Part shown: positions 1 through 11,816 of the stretch, piece after piece
How positions within the stretch are numbered: position 1 is the first letter of the stretch
How the letters are laid out: each line of letters opens with the position of its first letter
Source: Thalassia testudinum
Lineage: Eukaryota; Streptophyta; Magnoliopsida; Alismatales; Hydrocharitaceae
Assembly: GCA_037157565.1 (NCBI GenBank)
Contig: JAZHRO010000024.1
Coordinates: 16,064,501 to 16,128,500, forward strand
DNA length: 64,000 nt
Reading direction: 5' to 3'
Translations under genes and position numbers: made by a program
Notes under the pieces: generated by a model
What the model was told of the DNA's origin: nothing
Database searches by the model: none
The model's input: only the letters and a program-made list of their open reading frames with translations

Positions 1-1170
1 GAATTAGGAGTGGAACTCCTGGAAAGAAAAAGGAATGGAACTGAGATGTAGTTTGTACTGTCTCTTGGGTACGCAGTACCAAGGGAAGTACCTGTACCTG
101 TTTAGTGTAGAGTGGGGCCAGCCACCCCTGGGACCCGGGGTTAGGATTGGCCGCTCTGTACCGACTTGCTGGCCCTCGTGTACGTAGTACCGAGGAGAGC
201 TACTAGTGTTAGGAGGGTACTAGCTACCCCACGGGCCCCGGGGTTCTGCTAGCCTCCTTCACCGACTTGTTAGGCCCACTAGGGCAAACCAGGGTAGTCA
301 GGCGAGGGTGCACGGACTGTGGAGGGGCAAGGCCCCGGTTTGGTTACTGTGGAGGGGTTGGACCCCTGTTACTGAGAGGGCTCTGCCCTGGTTCCGTGTT
401 GTGCTTTGGGCGCACCCGTTAACGGAAACGACTGACCGCGTGCCAGTGCGGGTTAGCTACCTGTGCGTTTATCGCGTGTGCCGTAGTCACCATTACGTCT
501 GTCAGTGACCTTGGGGTGGTTGACTGAGGGTAGGATCACCACGGGGGACTCTCCCGGCCAGGAGAGCACCACGTGCTACTTCTACTTTCGGAAAAGACTG
601 CAATCAAGATCGTTCCCACGAGGAACATTCGAGATCAAGTAAAGGATCTGAGAAATAAATAAAATAGTGAGAAAAATTGAAAGATGTGAATAAAGGAAGT
701 AATAGAACATAACAGCTACTGTACACTCTACTGTTGTCTTTAGTTAGTTTGCCACTCTACTCAGCGTTTTGCTGACGTGTTACACTCGTTACCTTTTTCA
801 TGACCAGGTGTTGAGCAGCCAGGGTCAGCGGCTGCAGAGGACGCTGGGTCGAGTAGGGTCCAGTAGAGTTTACCACAGTCTTTTGTACCTCTTTTGTTTC
901 TGTTATAGTGAGTAGTTCTTGTTTCCGCTGTACTTTCTTTACCTGCAGTTCTTGTTATATGTTAAATGTTGTTCTAATGTTGTGGTGGTATCTACTGTAG
1001 TAGTTTCTTTCCTTACTGCTGTACTTCTTTACTGTTAGTTATATTCATGCTGAATGTGGTTTATTTTACTGCTCTTTTGGTTACTTCCTCGTTGGATGAC
1101 TAGGTCTTGGGATTAGTCGAGTCGGTTCGGTTCTCGTGTCTCGTAGGGACTCGGGAACCGGGTTGTTACA
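1..1170 (+). mobile_element. Family A LTR, 3' portion, cut by window edge
   Basis: This is the 3' part of a family A LTR in sense orientation, ending in GGGTTGTTACA. It matches base pattern for base pattern the last ~1.16 kb of the solo LTR ending at 57138: the GTGTAGAGTGGGGCC block, the G-box in CACCACGTGC, the small CAGCG...CTG hairpin near 762 and the final GGGAACCGGGT block. The left end is outside the window, so I cannot say whether it is a solo LTR or part of a longer element, and no target duplication can be checked. Confidence 0.85.
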
Positions 1171-1411
1171 GTTCCATATCTGTACTAGTTTTGTTGTGAT
1201 GGTTGTATCTCTGTTCTTGAGGGCATGTAATATTGTAGCGTTACTGTTTTTTTTCTCCTGTTGTAAATTTCTTTATACTTAATTACATTACTTGTGTGGC
1301 TGTGATTTGATGTATGTTATTTGGTTATTTCTCGTTTGACGATTGGATCTTGGGATTAGTCGAGACGAACCGATCTCGGATCCTGTAGAGATCTAGGATC
1401 GGATCGTGACA
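1171..1411 (+). mobile_element. Diverged family A-like LTR 3' end
   Basis: Directly after the preceding LTR comes a second, more diverged copy of an LTR terminus. The stretch TTGGTTATTTCTCGTTTGACG to GATCGTGACA parallels TTGGTTACTTCCTCGTTGG to GGTTGTTACA just upstream. The simplest reading is that the younger family A LTR inserted into an older related LTR, of which this is the surviving end. Confidence 0.6.
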
Positions 1412-2484
1412 TGAGGACTTTCAGGTGTACTTTATACACATAAAAGTACAATAAAATTGTATAATATTCCAATTTGGAATACTTCAAAGGTATAGCCAAT
1501 GTTCCATTCTGCCCCTACGCATTGTTTGAAAATTTAGATTAAAGAAACCAATACCTACATGAAAAAAAAAAAGTGTATGTATTTACAATATTAATTAAAT
1601 ATATATATACAGTCATTTTTGTATCTAAATATATGGGACAATAATTATTATCATTGATGAATTAATATTTGTACATACTGCGTGATATGTCAATTCTCTA
1701 ACGTCCTTGTTTTGTAAATATGGAACTTTAACTTCATAAAGCGATGATTGTGATATTTGGGAGTCCTCACCCCCACCCCCGCTCCCAATTTGTAAGCTAA
1801 ATCCTTGATTTCTCAGGAAAACATCACATTAATTGGCAAAGATCGGTATAGATCGTGGAATATTACAGCTTACTCAAGAAGCTCAATGTTAAACCTTTGC
1901 TGGAGAATTCACTTTACTGTTGACGAAGAGATATCCCGTTAAATGATGAACCCAAAAAAGAAAAACTTTCTATATACGGATTAATTTAACTTGAAAATAA
2001 AAAATATACAATTTCTGTAAATTTATTTATTTTATACATTTTTTTTATAATAATATATTTTAATCTTCTAATTTTTGCTCCTTCGAACCTTGAATGGAAA
2101 TGAACAACTGGGAAAAATAAACTACATGAGCTCAATTACTTTGCCGCATTGCATCTCAGTCGACCATTGAGTATTAAAAAAATAAATAAATAAAAGAAAA
2201 GGAAAAAAAATCTCGGACCAAGCCTGAACTGTATGGTAGAGAGAGACAACAGCAATTCGCTCGTTACATCCATATTCATATTTAATGTTATAAATATTAA
2301 CTCTGTACTTTAGAATGTAAAAATATTCAATATGTGTATATAATTAGAATCAGTTTTTCGAGATGCATGGATGCTTTACAAATGTTTTTTTATCATATTT
2401 TCTGTGGGAACTTTTTAATTCCATAACACTTTCCCTTTTTAGAGTAGGGAAGAGATCATGTTATCTTTTTCACCAACGTAATAG
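1412..2484. other. AT-rich intergenic DNA
   Basis: No gene or recognisable element is seen. It is AT-rich, with short TA runs and A/T homopolymers. Confidence 0.6.
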
Positions 2485-2731
2485 GAGTGTTTGGTTGATG
2501 AATTAAATAGATTTATATTAAGTTAAGTATTTAAATTATTATTTAATTCAACCTTTATTAGTATTAGGTTGAGTGGATTTAATTTAATATAAAATTATTT
2601 TATTATCTCTATAAAATAATTTTAATTCGTTAGAATATACAAATAAATTAACTCACTTATTTCACTATTTCTTCGACTCATTTCATAATTTTCTACTTAT
2701 TTCATAAACTTATAACCTTTATCAAACAGGA
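2485..2731 (-). mobile_element. MITE, family 1, copy 1
   Basis: This AT-rich, non-coding segment of about 245 bp is bounded by inverted ends related to GTGTTTGGTTGA and CCTGTTTGATAAA. Its reverse complement aligns along its length with the segment at 61815-62026, sharing GGAATAAG/GAAATAAGT blocks, an AAATAATTTTA-type centre and a TTAAATCCACTTAA-type block. This supports a dispersed miniature inverted-repeat element. The exact target duplication is unclear here; the other copy is flanked by TAA. Confidence 0.6.
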
Positions 2732-3245
2732 TCGTAAGATCCATATACTAAATGCAAGTAATAAGGTCCTTGATTTCCCTTGCATGGATGAGTACCCCCA
2801 AACTCTTCATCAACTACCCTAACAACATTAAAATCAATTGCACAAAGCCATGACCCTTCAACCAAGCATCCATTCCCAATAACGGATTGCCATAACTTCT
2901 TTCTCCTCTCTCACGATCAGCGTGAGAACAAAGCTTAAACAAACAATTAACTCCACCCATGTTGTGTAAATGGCATTAATGTTCCACGCATCACAAATTC
3001 TTTTGTGAATGGTGAATGTATATTTCGTGACAAGGGGCCTAAAGTTAGCCAAGCTTATAAGGGGTAACTTGACTAACTACAAAGAAGAAGTAACCTTTAG
3101 GCATTACGTGCATCACAAGAATCAAATACAAAACAAGCTTGTGTAAGTGATGGTAGAGTGCAAACAAATCAAGTAGTAGCTTAAAGGAGTTGTGACAATC
3201 GAAGTGGCAGAGACCACTACAAAGCTTTCTTCCTTGAATCATTAA

Positions 3246-3631
3246 GGCTTCGTTTGGAGGGTGGATAAAATATTATAAGGATATGTTAAAATAGAATAAG
3301 TAGGCATGGATGTTTGTTTGGGCGATGGAATAAAAGGAAGGTTAACTAGAGGGTTAAAATAATTGGTGTAATGATGTGATGTTAGTTGATATTTATTTAA
3401 TAGTATAAGTGGGAGTGAAGAATATTAGTGGATAATTGTTTAATATTAAAAGTCAGAGTGGAAGGTGTAATAGGTATTTTTTGATAGTAAAAGTAATAGT
3501 AAATGTTATTGCATTTAATTAGAATGATTGGAAGTAATTATGTATGAGTTTATATTGAAATTATAAGAAAAACTTAAACAAAAACTACAGGTTGGAAAAG
3601 AACTCCCTTAACTCCATTGGCAAACAGGTCC
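3246..3631 (+). mobile_element. Tourist-like (PIF/Harbinger) MITE, family 2, copy 1
   Basis: This is a 386-bp AT-rich non-coding element. Its ends are GGCTTCGTTTGG and, on the opposite strand, GGACCTGTTTGC, and it is flanked by TAA on both sides (3243-3245 and 3632-3634). Terminal GGC..GTTTGG plus a TAA/TTA duplication is the classic signature of Tourist/PIF-Harbinger MITEs. The same sequence in reverse orientation occurs at 9352-9671 and 62486-62827. Confidence 0.75.
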
Positions 3632-4046
3632 TAAGGGTGATGTATTCCTAAAAGAAACCCGAAGAAAAGTAGGTTTCTAGATCAATCCCATTAAATTTAC
3701 AAACAAAAAAGAAAAGTGCCCCCCCAAGTCAAAATGTGCACAACCAAAAGTCAAAAGAGCTCTCTCTAGTCAATGAAGGGTCTCTCTTGATGCGTTAGCA
3801 AGGCCCTATCATCTCCTTCCACCCAGTAATGCTCTCTCTCTCTCCATATTCACCAAATTGACTTAGCAAAGGTTTGCCTTATGCATGCCAACAAGCAAGT
3901 TCCATAGGATCATTGCCCTGAACTTTGTAAGAAAAATTGGAATTGGATGCAGATGATAGGCCACACTTAAGCCTACATACAGATTTCCTGAACATACCGT
4001 GCACAAGAGCAACAAAAGAAAAGCTGAAGCACCAAGATGGATTGGG
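3632..4046. other. Intergenic, no feature seen
   Basis: Mixed-composition DNA with CT-rich microsatellite-like runs near 3830-3845. No supported gene. Confidence 0.5.
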
Positions 4047-4415
4047 ATAAGGATGGGCATTCACCCGAATCAAGTAAGTTCGTGTTATTCGACTTGGGTC
4101 ATTTCAAATTTAAGTTGACAAAATGTTCATCCATAACCCACTTAAATCACATTAGGTTTGGGTCAAGTTAAAGTTACATTTGCTTTTAAATTAAATATCA
4201 TTGATTATATTTAGTTCAAAATTAAAATATCATAAATAATTTTAGATTATTTAAGTAAGTTAGGTTAAAATTAGTGGATCCATAAATCGACCCAATGCTA
4301 GTAATAATCCTATAATTTTGGTTAACATTCGAACCATAATCTAAATAATTCAAAATTATGTTACTCCTGTTTTCATGATTTTGTTGGATTATCTAGGTTG
4401 ATTTAAATAATGCCC
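4047..4415. mobile_element. Candidate MITE with TGGGCA/TGCCCA ends
   Basis: An AT-rich block starts at GGATGGGCATTCACCC and ends at ATAATGCCCACCCC, so the outer TGGGCA and TGCCCA are inverted. The interior is non-coding. A similar layout with CACCC-rich edges is seen around 8150-8490. The assignment rests on end structure only. Confidence 0.35.
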
Positions 4416-5160
4416 ACCCCAAAATTTTAGGATTCTCTCGTTAGGGATGGAACAAGATCCTCTTATCCATGCAAAGAAGTTTCATGTGAAAAGGATAGGT
4501 GCTTTGCCTTGGACATGTGCGAATGCTGTGTTGGAGTACTCTGGCAGCTGGTTTTCAGCTCTTTTCGGGATTCTCTGCTCTTCCTCTATTGTCATGTGGA
4601 AAATGCATTGGGAGATGTGGGCAGCCTTTGAATATTTGAGGTTGGAGCCAGTGGGTGGACTTAGTGAAGTCTATTATTGCTTGATATTTTGCTGCCCCGC
4701 TAGTGCCCCCTCCCTCGTTTTTTTTTTTTTTTTAATGTATTTTACAGAGGTACATGAATTGATATTCGAGAAAAAATTAGTAAATTACCCTCTTTGTTCA
4801 AAAATAAAGGCCTAATTTGATTCTGGGGATGCCACCCTCTTCGTTTCAATTTTCAATGACTGTAGTTCCAAGTTGCCAACTGGCTACACGACATCCCATT
4901 AAAAGTTACTAGTAGCACGTGGATAGGTGGAGGTGGATGATATTGGGGTCAACTTAACTTACTTAAATCACTAGAGACGGAGACGGACTATTTGGGTCAG
5001 TGTAAAAGCGGCGCAATCATATGCAGTAAGTATGCGATAGTTTCGATCAGATTTTTTTTTTTTTTTTCACAATGAAAAATTATTTTTATAGATGAAAATT
5101 TTATTTTCCACGGATGAGTGAAGTATTACATTTGTATTTTATTTTTTTTATTGTTATATT
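4416..5160. other. Intergenic, no supported gene
   Basis: It contains a 122-codon open frame at 4447-4815 (+) with no recognisable motif, and poly-T runs near 4720 and 5050. I see nothing that supports a real gene. Confidence 0.5.
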
Positions 5161-5430
5161 TTAATTTTTTATCGATAAAAAATTATCTTTGAATATAAAA
5201 TAATTTTTTTTGAGTCAAAGTCGCGAGTTGGCAACCCACGACTTCATTTTTCAATAAAATCAACTGGTGTTAGAATCATTTTTCATCAGTATAATTTAAT
5301 TTTTTATTAATAGAAAATTACCTTTGAATAGAAAATAATTTCTTTAGGTAAAAGTCGTGGGAACCTACAACTTCACTTTTGGATAAACTCAACCAATGGT
5401 ATAACCATCTTCCACCAACTAATGTGTTTC
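5161..5430. repeat. Diverged two-copy tandem duplication (~135 bp unit)
   Basis: The unit beginning TTAATTTTTTATCGATA at 5161 is repeated from 5296 as TTAATTTTTTATTAATA. Both contain AAAATTA(T/C)CTTTGAATA, a GTCG(C/T)G(A/G)G block and a CACTT/CATTT..AATCAAC block in the same order. The copies differ at many positions, so the duplication is old. Confidence 0.6.
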
Positions 5431-6599
5431 GGTGTTCAATCGGTATGTTTTGATTTTTTCACTTGTGTGTTTTAGTTTTTTCTACTTGTGATGTAGTGAG
5501 TTGCTTTTTTGAGTGGTTATAGACCCCGTATACATACGTAAGTGCTTTTTTGGAGTGTACGTGTTACGACCCGATTTCCGAATCCCTACGAGATACGAGA
5601 ATCGGATCAACTCGACTGATCCCATGACCCAGTCGTCCAACGAGAAAGCAACCAAAAGAGCAGTAAAATAAACCACATTCACCAGGTATATAACTAACAG
5701 TAACAAAATACAGTAGTAAAGAAAAGAAATACTACAGTATACACCACCACAACAGTAAAGAAATAAATAGGTACATAAACATGATGCTTACGATAAAAGA
5801 GTACAGTGGTAACAGAAAATACTCAATACAATAGAAGGAAAAGTACAGTGGGTACTACACAAGTAAAACTACTGGGCTCAGCTAGGCCCAGCACCTTCTG
5901 CAGCCGCCAACTCTGGCTGCTCAACACCTAGTCCTGAAAAGGTGACAAAAGGTGACACGTCAGCGAAACGCTGAGTAGAGTGGCAACCAAAAGCTAAGAA
6001 AACAGTAAGGTGGACAGTAGCTATTATATTTTAATTTCTTCCTTTATTTTTTCATTTATTCATTATTGAATTATTCTCAGATCTTTCTCTTGATCTTGAA
6101 TGTTCCTCGTGGGAACGATCTTGATTGCAATCTTTTTCGAAAATTAGAAGTAGCATGTGGTGCTTTCCTGGCCGGGAGAGTCCCCCGTGGTGATCCTACC
6201 CTCAGTCAACCACCCCGAGGTTACTGACAGACGTAACGGTGACTACGGCACACGCGATAAACGTACGGGTAGCTATCCCGCACTGGCACGTGGTCAGTCG
6301 TTTCCGTTAATGAGTGTGCCCCAAAAAACAGCACGGAACCAGCATAGGCAGAGCCCTCTCAGTAACAGGGGTCCAGCCTCTCCACAGTAACTAAACAGGG
6401 GTCTTACCCCTCCACAGTCCGCGCACCCTCACCTGACTACCCTAGTTTGCCCAGTGGGCCTAACAAGTCAGTGTAGGAGGCTAGCAGAACCCCGAGGCCC
6501 GTGGGGTGGCTAGTGCTCTCCCTACACTAGTAGCTCTCCATTCTTAAACAGACAACTGTTAACCAATTATAGGCAGTTATCATTTTCCTTTCTACTTTT

Positions 6600-6755
6600 T
6601 TAAGACTGCAATATATATATTCAATCTAGTTTTCCAGTCCTAGGATCTATTATTCAATCTAGTTTTTCAGTCCTAGGATTTATGCCAAACCCTAGGATCT
6701 ATCATTCAATCTAATTTTTCAGTCCTAGGATTCACGCAACACCCTAGAATCTGCT
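6600..6755. repeat. ~52-bp tandem repeats inside LTR A
   Basis: About two and a half degenerate copies of a unit containing CAATCTAG(T)TTTTCAGTCC and CCTAGGAT(C/T). The same array, with a different copy number, is present in the other family A LTRs (about 52720-52880 and 55560-55747). Confidence 0.7.
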
Positions 6756-7014
6756 AATTATTTCACAAGTGCAAAATTTTTGATAAATAATTAAAGGGGC
6801 CACTCTACCCGCAAAATCGGGAGTACTGGGGGTGTAATCGGCAAGTCTGCGCGCCTCTGCAACCCTCAGAGCCGCAACGGATCGGGGTCCTAACACAATG
6901 ATCAATTACAAGGAGCTACTCAGAACAGTATGCAATTACTTTAAACAGGTAGAGGAACTAAATCTGAGAAGAACGAAACTTGAAACGTGGAAAACGGACT
7001 CCGAACGGACCCTA

Positions 7015-7960
7015 AACGGGTCCAAAACGACAAGTCTGCCCAAAATCAGACGTCTGAAACATCTTCCAGACGTCTTAAACAATGGCTCAGGTCATACCTT
7101 GATCCTGTGCGGTCCTTCAGACGTCCAGAAGCCCGCTGAACCGTCTGGATTTAGTTTCCAAACGCCCGACTGTCACTCCGGACGCCTGGAGACCCTCTCC
7201 GTCGTCTGGTGCTGTGCCCAGACGTCTGATCTGTGTGGGAGGGCGTGCCCTTACGCCTTCCCGAACGAGTTCTGCACACATACGCGGTCGTCCTTAACAC
7301 GAAACGATACAGAAGCCTTCGGCGGAACGGCTGCATGGCCGTACATGCGAAAGAAGAAGGAAGGTAAAAATATCGTACCTTTCAGACGTCTGGACCTCCC
7401 TTTAGATGTCTCCTGCGTCGTCTGGACGTATGTCCAAACGTCTGATTCTGGGAAATTTTCCTAGAATCAGGACCTCCTCGCCCTTCGCCTGCAGCGCACG
7501 GCCGTGCTGCGCCGCGCTCGCCTGCTGCCTGAGCTGCAGCAGCTCCTCCCCAGCACCACGCGCCTGCTACGCACTCGCCGGCCGACCCTGGCTGCTCCGG
7601 CGAGCTTGCAACCTCGCGATCGAGCTCTCTCTCCCTCTCGCAGCAGCCCCTCCTCCCCACGCACTCACAGCAGCCGCTGCGGCTGCCCTCGCCCTCTCAC
7701 TCTCTCGTTGACCGGAAGAAGAAGAAGAAGGCGGTGGAGTGAGGGTGAAGGAGAGGAGAGGGGGTATTTGAAGGCTGCCGAGGGGAGAGAGAGAAAAGCT
7801 GTCTGCGCCTGCTGGGAGGAAGGAAAAAGAAGGAGGGCGGCGGTTCAGTCTGCACGCGCATGCGCGTAGACGCGAACCCGTACACCGAAAAAATTTAATT
7901 CCAGACGTCTGGGAAGGCTTCCAGACGTCTGGACCAATTTCCAGACGTCTTAAACGACGT
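7015..7960. promoter_or_regulatory. AGACGTCT palindrome cluster in LTR A
   Basis: This GC-rich part of the LTR carries many copies of the palindrome AGACGTCT and one-base variants, commonly inside CCAGACGTCTGG. The core GACGTC is the C-box type of ACGT element known to bind plant bZIP factors. Because it lies in the U3-side half of the LTR, an enhancer role is plausible but unproven. Confidence 0.5.
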
Positions 7961-7985
7961 TTGATACCAGAGTTATAGCATTACG

Positions 7986-8489
7986 TGAGTGCTTTCTTGA
8001 AGAGTAGGAGGCGTGTGTTGCATAATATGTCACAACTCATGTTTCCCTACCCCCATCCTTTGGTTATAGGTTGGGTCAAGATATAAATCGCAAAACTTAT
8101 ATGAATTTTATATTGATGAATGCATCTAATGTATGATAACTTAAACCATCCAAACAACGTGAACTACCGACTCGGGTGACCAATTGGTCACACCCACCCA
8201 CCCAACATGAAATTAAATGTATAGGTTAATTGATTTATAAATGATATTAATTTTTTTTAATAGCTTAGTATTTAATTTTTTGTAAGATAAGTGAAACATT
8301 TATTTGTTATTATATTACCAAACATTTCATATAAAAAAGCATCCTCTGCTAATAAATATGCGTAAAATGTAAATTTTATTCAAACTAAATCCAACTCAAA
8401 TCGATCGAAACGCGATCTAATTTGACTGAGTCATGGATAAATATTTTATCAACCTAAATTAGATAATCTAAACTCACCCAAGAACACAC
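7986..8489. other. AT-rich intergenic, possible old MITE
   Basis: No gene is seen. From about 8150 the sequence is AT-rich with CACCC-type edges and resembles in layout the candidate MITE at 4047-4415, but the ends are not clear enough to call. Confidence 0.35.
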
Positions 8490-9231
8490 ACCCCAACAGA
8501 CATGTCCCTTACACAAAAATTGACCACTCCCCGCAATTAGAGACTTGCAGTCGGATGGGACACTTTGTCCCCTTGTAAGACACTGGACGGTTGAGTGAGA
8601 TATTTAGGAGAGATTTTAGTATGCCTAACAGCAACCTTTCAGTCGTCCGGTTGTGCGGTCCCTGTGGTGTTTGTCCAATCGTCCTTGACGTGCTATTGCA
8701 GTGGCTGCGGTCGTGTTGAGAAGGCATTCGATTGGTAGTAGTTGCGTGGGCTGTTTCGATGTTGCGGGTATCCTTGACAGTATGTTGTGTTACGTGAATG
8801 TTTTGTGTTATGTGAGATGATAGGTATTTATTTATTTTTAGTGTAAGTTAATTGTAGTGGGATGTGATCTTGAGTTTATCGGATTGAACTTTTTTGATAT
8901 GATTCATGGGTTATTTATTAGTGTGATTTTTGAGATTTTTTTATTGGTACTTTACAAGTTTTATGAATGTGAGATCGATCTCTATCGGGAGATTATTTAG
9001 TTACCGATTTTAGGATGTTTCTTTTTGTTTTTCTTTTATTTCTTATTTTAATTTTTATGTTGTGATAATTTCCCATTTCTACTGGGTGTATGTTCAACTC
9101 CTTTTAAGGGTAGACTTTTATCTCTTTCCTTCTCCCTGTGAGATGCATCTTCTACATCGGGTTCTTCCTCTTTTCTTAATGGAATGATCTTTTCCCCCTT
9201 GTGGGGAAGGAGTTGAAAAAAAAAAAAAAAA
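8490..9231 (+). mobile_element. Candidate retroposon fragment with poly-A tail
   Basis: The segment ends in a 16-base A run (9216-9231) preceded by a pyrimidine-rich stretch with CTTTTCTTAATGGAATGATC, a layout common to the 3' ends of plant LINEs and other poly-A retroposons. No reverse transcriptase motif is seen and the 5' boundary is a guess, so it could also be a chance A run. Confidence 0.35.
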
Positions 9232-9351
9232 TTAGCACCCTTTCAAAGGTTGTGAATTAAGTGAACCAATAGCATGTAGTGCATAATTATTATTCCATAG
9301 GTTTTCATATATATATATATATATAAAAAGATGGTGGGGTTTAAACTTTAA

Positions 9352-9671
9352 GGTCCCGTTGCCACAATAGGGTTAATCTAAGTTAAAGGTTATCTCAAGT
9401 TTTTTTTAAATTTTTACTATCATTTTAATACAAACTTTTATATAATAATTTTCAATCATTTTAACTTACTTTTACTATTAAAAAATATCAATTATATCAT
9501 TCACTTTCACTTTTAATATTAAACAAATATCCATTAACATTCTCTACTCTAATTTATATTATTAAATAAATATTCACTAGCATCACATCAATATACTAAT
9601 CATTTTAATCATATACTTAACCCTCTTTTTATTCTATTTTAACCCTCTTTAATCTCATTACCAAACACAAC
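9352..9671 (-). mobile_element. Tourist-like MITE, family 2, copy 2
   Basis: This is the reverse-orientation counterpart of 3246-3631. It shares blocks such as TTTTACTATTAAAAA, ATTAAACAAATATCCA and CATCACATCAATATACTAAT with that copy and with 62486-62827. It is flanked by TAA (9349-9351) and TTAA (from 9672), in keeping with a PIF/Harbinger-type target. Confidence 0.75.
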
Positions 9672-11096
9672 TTAAAAGATAGAATGGTGGATCTTTTATT
9701 CTTAGCTCTCGATTTTATGACATCTACTATTTATTCGACATTTTTATCCTGAGAGTTCTTTTTCTTTCCGTGATAACCCACAAGCCCAAGACCTCAATTA
9801 CATCTGTGATTCGAAGTGACAGGTAAACTTCACAACATAATGACTTCCACACCCTTTTTTCTAAGACTTCTGTTAATTTGTTAGTTACCTTTCTGTTCAA
9901 ATTCCCTCCTTAGTTATGTCAGGCCACTCCTTTATAACGTCTCTGATCGATCCTAGGACCTCCCACTTCTCTGTACCACGACAACAACACGAAGGCTGCT
10001 GGGTAAGAGGAATAAATTAGCAGAATAAGTAAAAAAATACAAAAAAAATTATGAAATATATAGATTTTGATGTTTGAATAAACAGTAGAAAAAAATAAAG
10101 AGCGATGAGATTATTCATTAAAAAAGGTGAAATAATTTACACCGATAGGATAGATTAAATGATAAATAAATATAGGTTAACTCACGTAATGCACTGCCAA
10201 AAAGATTGAAAAAAAGAAGTTACGGCTTTATCTTATTTAAAAAAAAGAAGTGCACTTTCATTGGTAATTTTTATGGTAAATTCTAGAAATTGAACGCGTG
10301 ATCCGTATCATTCGTTATGTTGTTGATGGGAATGCTCGCCATGTGCATGGCAGTGGATGATCGTGAGTAGATTATTAGGGCTGTCAGGCCAACTTAGGAT
10401 AGAGCCTTTATTTTCCAACTACTTGAATTTAAGTCTAGCATTTACGTTACCATGTAGCTTAGCATGAGATCTGCGAACTTTTGACTGTGAAGACCAAAGG
10501 ACTTCCTCCATTAGAAATCTGTTGAGCTAATAGGAAAAGAGGAAAGTAAGCATGATAATTTTCGGCGTGGTTTCACCAAACCATATGTCTAATGATCGAA
10601 AGAGTTTTTCATAAAGGTGGCAATATCTTTTCCACGTGAAAAGTCATAAAAATTATTAAATTAAATGTAAGTTTTTTATGAGTAAAAATAATATTTGATA
10701 ATTTTGATGAAGAAAGATCCATGGATAAAGAAAGACAAACCGAAAACTCAAACATGATAGTTGGGAAAGATAAAAGCCTAATAATTGACTTACTCAGGTT
10801 TTATTAAGATATTTAGGATTAGTAATTTCATGAAGAATTAGCTTGAGTATTATAAGGGGAAAAGATCAACTCTGTCCAAAAGTCAAGAATTTCAACCGTG
10901 ATAAAAGTGTCAAAGTCTGAGTACTTGTAAGTGAAGAAATGACTAACTTCTAATAAATCCCTCTAAAAAAAAGAAGGGATTGAGACAACTCAACCTAAGC
11001 CAACAAGAATATCAGAGAAAGGATGAGGGCCCATAAGATAAAGCCAGGAAGGTCAAATAAAAAAACTCTTGAGCACAAATAAACTACAAGCAATGC
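9672..11096. other. Intergenic, nothing recognised
   Basis: Moderately AT-rich sequence on both strands with no open frame over 60 codons and no clear repeat structure. Confidence 0.5.
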
Positions 11097-11816
11097 TACA
11101 AGACAGTTGTGATGAACCTAGGTAGGCATTGAGAAAAGAATCATTGCAACAACATCGATACATTAGCATTGATCTGTTGATGTTAGAGCACCGCGATCGA
11201 TTGTTTTGATAATAACAAAACACGTGTCATTTTAACATTTGCACTTGGAGTATTAGATTTCAGGTCAAATTGCAAATGGAGATGTGATTAGACGGAGTTC
11301 GAGCTCGCATCCAGGATGGACTGGAGGAGCTTGATGGAGAACAGAGGAGTTTCGCAAGGAGCGATAGATTGAAGATGGAAGGACAAGAAGAATATGATAG
11401 AATTCTATTTATTTCTTTCATGTACTTTTATCTTTATTTTCTTACTCTTTTTATTCCTTAGAACATCATGTTAAAGATCCTCAAAGTACCCTAATAGTAG
11501 TCCTAGGAACACCTGCACAACCTTAGGACACTTAGGTTTTCTGTGGAGAACTTAGAAAACCAATATAAGGTTCAAACAGCTTTTTCAGACGTCTAATTCA
11601 AAAATCAGACATCTGGAAGATCAGTTTAAGACGTCTAGGAACAAAGTCAGACGTCTGATTTTAGGCGAGTTTCTTCCTGACTTGAATTAGATCTAAACAG
11701 GGTTCTAGTGCAAGTCTATCTGACGACATACAGGATGTTACAAGACAGTTGTGATGAACCTAGGTAGGCATTGAGAAAAGAATCATTGCAACAACATTGA
11801 TACATTAGCATTGATC
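11097..11816. repeat. 78-bp direct repeat pair flanking a 564-bp segment
   Basis: Positions 11097-11174 and 11739-11816 are identical except for one C/T change. The first copy is followed after a few bases by TGATGTTAGAGC, which matches 9 of 12 bases of the tRNA-iMet primer site TGGTATCAGAGC. This could be a degenerate TRIM-like element with very short LTRs, or a segment duplication around an insertion. There is no clear polypurine tract before the second copy. Confidence 0.55.
11587..11664. promoter_or_regulatory. AGACGTCT palindrome cluster outside the LTRs
   Basis: Three perfect AGACGTCT octamers and one AGACATCT lie within about 80 bases, inside the segment bounded by the 78-bp direct repeats. 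The same motif fills family A LTRs and is also present in family B LTRs, so this segment is probably a relic of an LTR. Confidence 0.5.

Larger units (their letters stand above)
5562..7980 (-). mobile_element. Solo LTR, family A
   Basis: This is a complete family A LTR without internal sequence, in minus sense: plus-strand start TGTTACGACCC, end TTATAGCA. Flanks are GTACG (5557-5561) and TTACG (7981-7985), a 5-bp target duplication with one mismatch. From left to right it holds the CAGCGAAACGCTG hairpin (5961), the GC-rich AGTCAGTGTAGGAGG block (near 6465), CCTAGG-containing tandem repeats (6600-6755) and a GC-rich 5' half (6850-7960) packed with AGACGTCT palindromes. The absence of PBS and coding sequence indicates LTR-LTR recombination. 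Confidence 0.85.

Noticed and set aside
4447..4815. 122-codon open frame (+)
   Set aside because: No recognisable motif, AT-rich intergenic context, and it runs through a poly-T stretch. No support for a gene.
6100..6500. GC-rich structured-looking block with hairpins, considered as a possible RNA gene
   Set aside because: It is repeated in every family A LTR and lies within LTR boundaries; no tRNA or rRNA signature was found.
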